Under the pieces are notes generated by a model that searched no databases, was not told the DNA's origin, and saw only the letters and a program-made list of their open reading frames with translations. Shown in pieces: positions 53,189 to 61,113 of a stretch of DNA of 64,000 bases. Positions within the stretch are counted from its first letter, which is position 1; each line of letters starts with the position of its first letter. The stretch lies in contig CAVTTJ010000005.1 of the NCBI GenBank assembly GCA_963737575.1, forward strand, positions 372,001-436,000. Reading direction: 5' to 3'. A program made the position numbers and the translations under genes. Source of the DNA: VRUE01 sp963737575 (GTDB taxonomy: Bacteria; Actinomycetota; Thermoleophilia; Solirubrobacterales; 70-9).

Positions 53189-55990
53189 ATGAGCTTCAGC
53201 CCTCCGTCTTCAATCGCCCTGCCGCGGCTCCGACTGCTCGCACTCGCGCTCGTGGCGAGCATGGCGCTGACCGGGATCGTGGCCGCGAGCTCGGCCAAGG
53301 CACGGGGGACGGCCCACGTCTGCGTCAAACGGAATAAGCCCAACAAGGGCAGGATGCGTTTCGTCGGCGCCAACCGTAGCTGTAAGAGGAACGAGAGGCG
53401 GGTCGTATTGACGACCGGCGCTCCCCAGCAGGGTCCTCGCGGCCCTCAGGGCGCCAAAGGCCCCAAAGGCGACCAGGGCCCGCAGGGCATGCAGGGCCCG
53501 CAGGGCAATCCGGGTGCCGCTGGAACCGCCGGGACGCCCGGAGCCGATGGGGCGCAGGGCGCGACCGGCCCAGCCGGAGCGACCGGGAAAACCGGTGCCA
53601 CGGGCGTAAATGGAACCAACGGCACCAATGGCACCAATGGAGCTACCGGAGCCGCTGGGGCGACCGGTGCCACTGGAACTCCGGGAGCTCGCCGGTCCGA
53701 CAGGCCCCACGGGACCCTCCGGAGGGCCACTGGGTCCGACCGGAGAAACCGGTGCCACCGGTCCGACAGGTGAAGTTGGCCCGACCGGACCATCGGGGCC
53801 GACGGGTGAAACGGGCGCGACCGGAGAAATTGGCGCGACCGGGGCCACTGGCGAAACGGAGCGACCGGCGAACTAACGGAGCAACCGGGGCGACTGGCGA
53901 AAACGGGCGCGACTGGCGACCAATGGCGCCGACCGGACGGCCGAAGGCCCGACCGGACCATCGGGGCCGACGGGTGAAACGGGCGCGACCGGGGAAATTG
54001 GCGCGACCGGGGCCACTGGCGACAGACGGCGCGACCGGCGAAACCGGAGCGACCGGCGGCGACTGGCGAAAACGGGCGCCGGTGAACTGGCGACCGGCGA
54101 AACCGGCGGCCGATGGCCCGACCGGACCATCGGGCGCCGACAGGCGAAACGGGCGCGACCGGGGAAGTTGGCGCGACCGGGGCCACTGGTGACAACGGCG
54201 CGACCGGCGAAAACGGAGCAACCGGGGCGACTGGCGAAACCGGGGCGACTGGCGACCAAGGCGCTACCGGCGCCGATGGCCCGACCGGACCATCGGGGCC
54301 GACGGGCGAAACGGGCGCGACCGGGGAAGTTGGCGCGACCGGGGCCACTGGTGACAACGGCGCGACCGGCGAAACCGGAGCGACCGGGGCGACTGGCGAA
54401 ACCGGGGCGACTGGCGACCAGGCCCTACCGGCGCCGAAGGCCCGACCGGACCACGGGGCCGACAGGCGAAACGGGCGCGACCGGGGAAGTTGGCGCGACC
54501 GGGGCGACTGGTGACAACGGCGCGACCGGCGAAAACGGAGCAACCGGGGCGACTGGCGAAAACGGGGCGACTGGCGACCAAGGCGCTACCGGCGCCGATG
54601 GCCCGACCGGACCACGGGGCCGACCGGGCGAAACGGGCGCGACCGGGCGAAGTTGGCGCGACCGGGGCCACTGGTGACAACGGCGCGACCGGCGAAAACG
54701 GAGCAACCGGGGCGACTGGCGAAAACGGGGCGACTGGCGACCAAGGCGCAACCGGCGCCGATGGCCCGACCGGACCATCGGGGCCGACGGGCGAAACGGG
54801 CGCGACCGGGGAAGTTGGCGCGACCGGGGCCACTGGTGACAACGGCGCGACCGGCGGAAACCGGAGCAACCGGGGCGACTGGCGAAACCGGGGCGACTGG
54901 CGACCAAGGCGCTACCGGCGCCGATGGCCCGACCGGACCATCGGGGCCGACCGGCGAAACGGGCGCGACCGGGGAAGTTGGCGCGACCGGGGCCACTGGT
55001 GACAACCGGCGCGACCGGCGAAACCGGAGCGACCGGGGCGACTGGCGAAACCGGGGCGACTGGCGACCAAGGCGCACCGGCGCCGAGGGCCCGACCGGGA
55101 ACCGGGGCCGACCGGCGAGACCGGAGGCCGACCGGACCGGGGCACGGCGAAACCGGCGCGACCGGCGCCAACGGGCGAAACCGGGGCGACCGGCGAAACG
55201 GGCGACAACGGCCCGACCGGCGGAACCGGACCAAGGTCCGACCGGCGGAGGCCCAAGGCGAAACCGGAGCGACCGGGGCCACCGGCGACCGGGGCCAAAG
55301 GCGACACGGGGGCGACGGGTCCGACCGGTGCAATCGGGGCCACGGGACCATCGGGTCCGATTGGGCCGACCGGGCGCAGGGAGCCACCGGCGCGACCGGT
55401 TCGACTGGCGGGACCGGTCAATCGGGTGCCGCAGGGGCGACCGGCCCGACGGGACCTGCAGGCCCGACCGGACGCCACAGGCCCGACCGGCCCGACCGGG
55501 AAAACCGGCGCAACCGGGGTTACGGGCGTGACCGGATCGACCGGGGACACCGGAGCGACCGGCCCGAGCGTCTGCGGAGGACACTTTCACTCACCGGCGG
55601 CACGAACGGAGTGAACCTGAGCTACCGGCCCCACGGAATACTTCTCGCTGCTCGCCCAGACAAGCCCTAGCCCAACGACGACGAATGGAAATGCAGCGCG
55701 TTATATGCGGCGGGACGATGTCCAGCCTTCACGGTGACGATCAGCGGGATCCCGGTGCCGGAAACGAATACGACATTCACTCTTATGGTCGAATGGGACC
55801 GAAACTGGTATTAGTTGCACCATCGGCAGTGGCGCCACAACTTGCACGGACAACGTGACTGCTCCCACAACCATCGTGCTGAACCCGGGGGAAATGGTGA
55901 ACGTGGGGTCGGATCCAAACGGCGGACCCACCGCGCGGGCCGCCACGGTGACACTTCGTCCTACGCCCGTGGCAGCGGTGGCGGCCTCTA
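53189..55990 (+). pseudogene. Collagen-like surface protein, first tandem copy, multiply frameshifted
   Basis: The first 500 bases encode a signal peptide (about 1-36, RLLALALVASMALTG), a basic Cys-containing linker (VCVKRNKPNKGRMRF) and a Gly-x-y domain (GPRGPQGAKGPKGDQG...). After TGTPGA an extra C near 53690 breaks the frame; from there the Gly-Ala-Thr-Gly repeats continue to about 55570 in changing frames. A terminal non-collagen domain can be traced to about 55985 (FTVTISG, TETGISCTIGSGATTCTDN, NPGEMVNVGSDPNGG). Its collagen start is almost identical to the second copy at 56253, so it arose by duplication. It is a degraded gene, or a repeat region that was badly assembled. Confidence 0.8.
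53940..55130. repeat. Minisatellite of about 162 bp in the first collagen-like gene
   Basis: The landmark GCCGATGGCCCGACCGGA (or a close variant) recurs at about 54111, 54272, 54432, 54594, 54757, 54920 and 55082, spacing 160-163 bases; a related unit starts near 53940. One unit equals 54 codons (18 Gly-x-y triplets). Most spacings differ from 162 by one or two bases, which is what breaks the reading frame. Confidence 0.85.
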
Positions 55991-56029
55991 GGCCACCAGG
56001 CTTCGTAGGACCTCCAGCAGGTCCCTTTC

Positions 56030-56061
56030 GATCCGGCCGCCTCTTTTGGGCGGCCCGGATC
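56030..56061 (+). terminator. Rho-independent terminator after the first collagen-like gene
   Basis: GATCCGGCCGCC and GGGCGGCCCGGATC pair around a TCTTTT loop with one bulged C. It has the same stem sequence as the terminator of the second copy, but no T-run follows, so it may be weak. Confidence 0.65.
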
Positions 56062-56252
56062 TGCCTCGGGACCGGGTTCAGCGTCTCTCCCTCGGCGGCG
56101 GCAAAGAGCCCACTTTCCGGGAAGTTTCACGTCTGGCCAAAAAGGGAAAGACAAGGCCTAGCGAACATCCGATTTGTCTGTTAGCGTCGGCCCATCAGGA
56201 TCTGTCCCCTGTTTGAGATCCCCTGTCCCAGATCAAAGGAGCCTTCCCGCCG

Positions 56253-58040
56253 ATGAGTCTTAGCCCCTCGATTTCGACCGTCGTGCCACGGCTGCGTTGG
56301 CTCGCTCTCGCGCTGGCCGCGAGCGTGGTGCTCTTCGGCGTTCTGTTCTCGAGCTCTGCGGGCGCTGCGCAGGGAAGCGCGAACGTCTGCGTGAAGAAGA
56401 AGAAGCCCAACAAGGGCAAGATGCGCTTCCTCGGGGCCGGCAAGAAGTGCAAGAAGGGCGAGAAACTCGTCACCTTCACGACCGGCGCTCCGCAGCAGGG
56501 TCCCCGCGGCCCTCAAGGCGCCAAAGGACCCAAAGGCGACCAGGGCCCGCAGGGCATGCAGGGCCCGCAGGGCAATCCGGGTGCCGCTGGAACCGCCGGG
56601 ACGCCCGGAGCCGATGGGGCGCAGGGCGCGACCGGCCCAGCCGGAGCGACGGGGAAAACCGGGGCCACAGGCGTAAATGGAACCAACGGCACCAATGGGA
56701 CCAATGGAGCTACCGGAGCCGCCGGGGCGACCGGTGCCACTGGAACTCCGGGAGCTGCCGGTCCGACAGGCCCCACGGGACCCTCCGGAGGGCCACTGGG
56801 TCCGACCGGAGAAACCGGTGCCACCGGCCCAACCGGTGAAGCCGGCCCGACCGGACCGTCGGGGCCGACAGGTGAAACGGGCGCGACCGGGGAAGTTGGC
56901 GCGACCGGGGCTACCGGTGAAGCCGGCGCAACCGGCGAAACCGGGGCGACCGGTGAAAACGGGGCGACCGGTGAAGTCGGCCCGACCGGCGCCGAAGGCC
57001 CGACCGGACCGTCGGGGCCGACTGGCGAAACGGGCGCGACCGGGGAAATTGGCGCGTCACCGGACGAGGCCCGACTGGCGAAACCGGAGCGACTGGCGAA
57101 ATCGGGCACCGGCGAAACCGGCGCCACCGGCGAAACCGGCGCCACCGGTGAAGCCGGCGCGACTGGTCCGACCGGCGCCGAAGGCCCGACCGGACCGGAA
57201 GGCCCGACCGGCGAAACTGGAGCCACCGGCGAAATCGGCGCGACCGGGGAAACTGGGGCTACTGGTGAAACCGGAGCCACGGGTGAAGCTGGTCCGACCG
57301 GCGCCGAAGGACCGACCGGACCGGAAGGCCCGACCGGCGAAGCTGGAGCCACCGGCGAAACCGGCGCGACGGGTGAAACTGGAGCCACTGGCGAAACCGG
57401 AGCTACCGGACCGTCAGGTCCGGAAGGACCAACCGGCGAACAGGGTGTCACGGGCGAAACCGGCGCGACTGGCGAAGCTGGTGCAGGAGGCGCCACCGGC
57501 GGAGTTGGAGCCACGGGTGAAACGGGCACGGCTGGAGCAACCGGCCCGACAGGCCCGGTTGGACCCACAGGACCATCCGGCCCCACAGGACCGGCGGGCG
57601 TAACCGGGAACACCGGAGGCACAGGTGTGACCGGGGCAACCGGTGCTACCGGCGCGACCGGAACTCTCCCAGTTCCCGCGACCCTGAACGACAACACCCA
57701 GGCCAATACCAACAACACCACCTACGGGGCGCCCGATACCGGGACCGCGGTTGCGGTCACGCTGACCACGGGCACCCGGGCGCTGGTGATCGTGACCGGT
57801 CAGGTCGAACCAGGAGGCGGCGAGACGGCGTACCTTAGCTTCGCCGTCTCGGGCGCGACGACCCAGGTCGCAACCGACGCTCGAGCCGTCATCAGAGGGG
57901 CCAGCCCGATTCAGGCCAGTACGACGACGCTGATCACCAATTTGACCGCTGGCACGAACACATTCACCCTGCAGTACAAATCGAATGGTTCGACAGTTGG
58001 CTTCACGAACCGGACGATCTCGGTGATCCCGCTGAACTAG
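56253..58040 (+). CDS. Collagen-like surface protein, second tandem copy, intact
   Basis: The protein has 595 residues; AAAGGAG lies 13 bases before the ATG. A signal peptide (about 1-38) and a Lys-rich linker with VCVKKKKPNKGKMRF precede a Gly-x-y domain (about 80-470) dominated by Gly-Ala-Thr-Gly and Gly-Glu-Thr triplets, then a C-terminal beta-sandwich of about 120 residues (TLNDNTQANTNNTTYG to TISVIPLN), which resembles BclA/C1q-type trimerisation heads. It is likely an extracellular filament or adhesin. Residues encoded by 57057-57107 (SPDEARLAKPERLAKSG) are out of phase, flanked by compensating indels. Confidence 0.9.
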   Translation: MSLSPSISTVVPRLRWLALALAASVVLFGVLFSSSAGAAQGSANVCVKKKKPNKGKMRFLGAGKKCKKGEKLVTFTTGAPQQGPRGPQGAKGPKGDQGPQGMQGPQGNPGAAGTAGTPGADGAQGATGPAGATGKTGATGVNGTNGTNGTNGATGAAGATGATGTPGAAGPTGPTGPSGGPLGPTGETGATGPTGEAGPTGPSGPTGETGATGEVGATGATGEAGATGETGATGENGATGEVGPTGAEGPTGPSGPTGETGATGEIGASPDEARLAKPERLAKSGTGETGATGETGATGEAGATGPTGAEGPTGPEGPTGETGATGEIGATGETGATGETGATGEAGPTGAEGPTGPEGPTGEAGATGETGATGETGATGETGATGPSGPEGPTGEQGVTGETGATGEAGAGGATGGVGATGETGTAGATGPTGPVGPTGPSGPTGPAGVTGNTGGTGVTGATGATGATGTLPVPATLNDNTQANTNNTTYGAPDTGTAVAVTLTTGTRALVIVTGQVEPGGGETAYLSFAVSGATTQVATDARAVIRGASPIQASTTTLITNLTAGTNTFTLQYKSNGSTVGFTNRTISVIPLN

Positions 58041-58063
58041 GTGGGAGCTCGACTCGGCATTTC

Positions 58064-58096
58064 GATCCGGCCGCCCTCGGGCGGCCGGATCCTTTT
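58064..58096 (+). terminator. Rho-independent terminator after the second collagen-like gene
   Basis: A perfect 13-base stem, GATCCGGCCGCCC with GGGCGGCCGGATC, closes a very short loop and is followed by CTTTTC. It is 24 bases after the stop codon, a textbook intrinsic terminator. Confidence 0.9.
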
Positions 58097-58107
58097 CTGG
58101 GCCCGTC

Positions 58108-58521
58108 TCAGTCCCGCTCGTGCTCGTCGAGCAGGTCGACCCAGTCGGGCTCTCTGAGTGTCTCCACGGCCCGCTCCTGGGCCAGGCGGGTGATCTGTTT
58201 GGTGTGGCGGGAGGCGATCACGCTGAAGTTGAGCGCCAGCGCGAGCAGGACTATCAGGACCAGGGAGAAGAGCGCGATCGTGATGTCGCGGACGCCGAGA
58301 ACGTTCGCGAGAAACTGAAGTGGCTGGGGGACGAGTGCCCCAATGATCATCACCGCTCCCGCCGCGAACCAGACGATGCTGTATCGCTCCAGCAGCTTGT
58401 CGCGCCGGATCAGCTCGACGATGAAGACCATGAATAGGACGGCGAGGATCACCGCGATGATCCGCGTCTGAGTGGTCAGCTGGTAGACCGGTTCGGCGGT
58501 TGAGGCTGCGGCTGTGTTCAT
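58108..58521 (-). CDS. DUF2304 membrane protein
   Basis: The protein has 137 residues. Three hydrophobic segments (IIAVILAVLFMVFIVELI, WFAAGAVMIIGALVPQPLQFLANVL, ITIALFSLVLIVLLALALNFSV) and the motif RRDKLLERYSIVWF define DUF2304, which is commonly adjacent to a DPM1-like GT2, as here (ATGA overlap at 58518-58521). It probably works with that enzyme in making or using polyprenyl-phosphate sugars. Confidence 0.88.
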   Translation of the reverse strand: MNTAAASTAEPVYQLTTQTRIIAVILAVLFMVFIVELIRRDKLLERYSIVWFAAGAVMIIGALVPQPLQFLANVLGVRDITIALFSLVLIVLLALALNFSVIASRHTKQITRLAQERAVETLREPDWVDLLDEHERD

Positions 58522-59231
58522 TCGGCGTCAGGAATCGTTGCCCTGGAACGGATCTGGCCGACCAAGAGGACGATCAGCGTATGGATGATGTAGATCACCG
58601 ATCGGGCGGGTGTGAGGAAGGAGACGCCGTGGCTGCGCGACACCATCTCAACCGGCAGCTCCTCGACCCGGAGCCCACCCCGGACCGCCTGCTGAAGCGA
58701 CTCGACCTCGGCGTACTCCGATGAGTAGCGCTGGGCGAACATCGAGAGGGCGCGCCGGTTCAGGGCGCGCATCCCGCTGGTGGTGTCGGTGAACTGCTGG
58801 CGGGTGAATAGGGAGACGATCGAGCCGAAGAGGCGTTGGCCGAGCCGCCTGAAGAACGAGGCCTGATAGCTGCTCTCGGCCCCGAAGCGTGAGCCGACGA
58901 TCAGGTCGGCCTCGCCGGCCACGACGGCGCCGACGAGTCGGGCCAGCTCACGGGCCGGGTGCTGGCCATCACCGTCGAGGTGCCCGCAGACCGTGTAGCC
59001 GGCTCGCAGAGCGAGCATATAGCCGGTCTGATGGGCTGCCCCCACTCCCTCGTTGAACGGAAGGGAGGCGACCCGGGCGCCGGCCATGCGCGCAACGGCT
59101 ACGGTCGAATCGGTCGAGCCGTCGTCGATCACCAGCACGTCTGCCTGCGGCAGGTGCTCGCGGACGTCAGCGATGACCGCCGAGATCGAGCCCTCCTCAT
59201 TCCAGGCGGGTATGAACACGAGCAGCCTCAT
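58518..59231 (-). CDS. DPM1-like family 2 glycosyltransferase
   Basis: I take the ATG at 59231 (MRLLVFIPAWNEEGSISAVI), the family N-terminus; the open frame upstream is low-complexity and not conserved in type. The protein has 237 residues. VLVIDDGSTDSTVAVAR, GVGAAHQTGYMLAL, HLDGDGQHPA (DXD) and LIVGSRFG are the motifs of polyprenyl-phosphate mannose/glucose synthases; a C-terminal hydrophobic stretch follows. It is co-transcribed with DUF2304. Confidence 0.92.
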   Translation of the reverse strand: MRLLVFIPAWNEEGSISAVIADVREHLPQADVLVIDDGSTDSTVAVARMAGARVASLPFNEGVGAAHQTGYMLALRAGYTVCGHLDGDGQHPARELARLVGAVVAGEADLIVGSRFGAESSYQASFFRRLGQRLFGSIVSLFTRQQFTDTTSGMRALNRRALSMFAQRYSSEYAEVESLQQAVRGGLRVEELPVEMVSRSHGVSFLTPARSVIYIIHTLIVLLVGQIRSRATIPDAE

Positions 59232-59295
59232 CGGCGCGATTCTTCCACGCCCCGGTTCGAGGCAACTCGCCCGCCCGCGCGGGCGGCCCGCCGAC

Positions 59296-59799
59296 CTACT
59301 TGATCGGGACGATCGCGCCCGAGGTCGCGAGTTGCTTTGCCCGCGCCGGATTCGGGTCGAACACCTCGATCTGGACTTCCTGGCCGGGATAGGCGACGTA
59401 GACGCTGGTCGGCCCCTTGCGGTTGAAGTAGGCGATTCCGCCGCCCGGGATACTGCGTTGCACCCCGCCCGGTTTCTTGGCGAGTTCTTCGAGGGCAGGG
59501 ATTGGTTCGGCGAACGCATATGTCCCGACGGTGAGGAAATTGGGCTGTGGATCGCCCGCCTGGGCTCCGCCGGTCAGATAGCGGACATAGGTCCGACCTT
59601 CTTCCGGGACGCTCAGTTCGAGTTCCGTGCCCGCCTGTTCGCCGGCCCAGTAGATGGGCAATTCCTCGTCTTCGGATCGTTCTTTCAGGCCTTCCGCGTT
59701 GACGATCTCGGCCGAGACGGTTTCCGATTCGGAGGAGGTGCTGTCACTGCCTCCGCCGCAGCCGCCCAACACCCAGGTCGCGATCGCGGCGAGAAGCAA
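59296..59799 (-). CDS. Envelope lipoprotein, paralogue of the divergent membrane-anchored protein
   Basis: The frame begins at a TTG at 59799 (167 residues) with a lipobox (WVLGGC) and a Ser/Glu-rich linker. No ribosome site precedes that TTG, but an ATG at 59828, with GGAGAGAGAAACG before it, begins MSRIRTVLVT in another frame; a single missing base near 59797-59800 would make one normal lipoprotein signal. The mature domain (PIYWAGEQAGTELELSVPEEGRTYVRYL...VYVAYPGQEVQIEVFDP) is similar throughout to the protein at 59957. No function is known. Confidence 0.75.
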   Translation of the reverse strand: MLLAAIATWVLGGCGGGSDSTSSESETVSAEIVNAEGLKERSEDEELPIYWAGEQAGTELELSVPEEGRTYVRYLTGGAQAGDPQPNFLTVGTYAFAEPIPALEELAKKPGGVQRSIPGGGIAYFNRKGPTSVYVAYPGQEVQIEVFDPNPARAKQLATSGAIVPIK

Positions 59800-59956
59800 G
59801 TGACGAGGACCGTTCGGATCCGGCTCATCGTTTCTCTCTCCGAGATTGCACTACCTTCATCCTGCCTTGCCTCCTTGGACGGGTGGTCGGGCTTGGGTCA
59901 CCCCGCGAATGGGCGAAAGAGTATCTGCATCGGCACCCGTATACGGTTACGCCCCA

Positions 59957-60484
59957 ATGCCGAGTCGCTGGCTTCAGATCGTCCTCGGGGTGCTCGTCGC
60001 GGCGCTCATCGCCGTGGTGGTCATCGCGATCCTCGGAGGAGGCGAAGATGAAGTATCGCTGACCCCCGGGGAACCGCAGATCGTCAGCGTCTCCCAGCTC
60101 GAAGGCTTCGCCAACGACGCCAATCGTACGGTCTACTGGGTCGGCGAACGGGAAGAAACCGAAATCGAACTGACCGAAACCGACAACGGGAGGATCTTCG
60201 TCCGCTACCTGCCGGAGGGCGGCGCAGAAAAGACGACAGAAGCGCTCACGGTCGCCTCCTATCCCCTGAAGGGGGCCGCCGCCGATCTGGAACGAACCGC
60301 CGGCAAAGGAGGCGGAGAGCAGATCGCCAAGAGCGACGACGGGGCGGTGGTCCTGATCGACCCCAAGTCGCCGAACAACGTCCACATGGCCTACCCCGGC
60401 GAAGCTATTCAGATCGAGGTCTTCAGCCCGGTCGCGGGCGAAGCGCTGCGCCTGTCCAAAGACAGCATGCAGCGGGTTCCCTGA
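59957..60484 (+). CDS. Membrane-anchored envelope protein, paralogue of the divergent lipoprotein
   Basis: I choose the ATG at 59957 (MPSRWLQIVLGVLVAALI) because the hydrophobic anchor (about 6-28) follows at once; the protein has 175 residues. After a short acidic linker the domain reads TVYWVGEREETEIELTETDNGRIFVRYLPEGG...VHMAYPGEAIQIEVFSP, aligning with the lipoprotein at 59296-59799 over about 130 residues. The pair is transcribed divergently and differs in how it is anchored (helix versus lipid). The function is unknown. Confidence 0.82.
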   Translation: MPSRWLQIVLGVLVAALIAVVVIAILGGGEDEVSLTPGEPQIVSVSQLEGFANDANRTVYWVGEREETEIELTETDNGRIFVRYLPEGGAEKTTEALTVASYPLKGAAADLERTAGKGGGEQIAKSDDGAVVLIDPKSPNNVHMAYPGEAIQIEVFSPVAGEALRLSKDSMQRVP

Positions 60485-60497
60485 GCGCCGATAGCCG

Positions 60498-61067
60498 TCA
60501 GTGCGCTTCGTCCGATGCGTGCGCCGGGGGGCGGGACTCCTCGGCGAGCGAGGTGATCTCGAGCGGCCCGTGGGCAGCGGCCTCGAGGACCTCCGTCGCC
60601 TCCTCCGCCGAGCGGGCGTAGAGCTCGACCAGCATGTGGACGACGATCCGCTCCTCGTCGTGCTTGTGGAAGCGGACGTGGGCGAAGAACTCGCGGACGC
60701 CGGCCTCGCCGAACGCCCCGTAGGCGAGGAATTCGGCCGCCTCCGGCCCGGCGCAGCTCTCGACCCGCTCCTGATCGACGGTGACGGTGCAGGAGGCGAC
60801 CCAGGGGGTGCCGGCGACCATCCGCTCCCAGCGGTCCTCGATCGGCACGACGCGGTCGTCCTGGAGGGTCAGGTGCGGCTGGTCGTGCATGCAGTCGAGG
60901 CACTGGACGACGGCTTCCTGGACCTCGTCGACGCCTTCGGTCGGAATCCCCGACTCGGGGTCGACGCGGCGGATCGCGTCGTAGTGGATCTGGATCTCGA
61001 GGTTCTGGGACCAGCAGCGGTAGCAGCGCAGCCAGGCCGAGCGGTCCCCGTTCAGCTCGCTCATCAT
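60498..61067 (-). CDS. Hypothetical protein with N-terminal zinc-ribbon-like Cys pairs
   Basis: It starts at the paired ATGs at 61067/61064 (MMSELNGDRSAWLRCYRCW), giving 189 residues. CYRC and CLDC (C-x2-C twice, about 35 residues apart) suggest a metal-binding ribbon; the rest is a mixed alpha/beta domain (VASCTVTVDQERVESC, HVRFHKHDEERIVVHMLVELYA). It follows ecm by 46 bases on the same strand and may be co-transcribed. I do not recognise the family. Confidence 0.68.
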   Translation of the reverse strand: MMSELNGDRSAWLRCYRCWSQNLEIQIHYDAIRRVDPESGIPTEGVDEVQEAVVQCLDCMHDQPHLTLQDDRVVPIEDRWERMVAGTPWVASCTVTVDQERVESCAGPEAAEFLAYGAFGEAGVREFFAHVRFHKHDEERIVVHMLVELYARSAEEATEVLEAAAHGPLEITSLAEESRPPAHASDEAH

Positions 61068-61113
61068 CGGCCCATTGTCGCGCGCCGGGCGCTTCGACGG
61101 CGAGCGAGGGCGC

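Noticed and set aside
53940..55130. Regular repeats resembling a satellite or CRISPR array
   Set aside because: The period equals 54 codons of Gly-x-y triplets and the DNA is continuous with a collagen-like gene.
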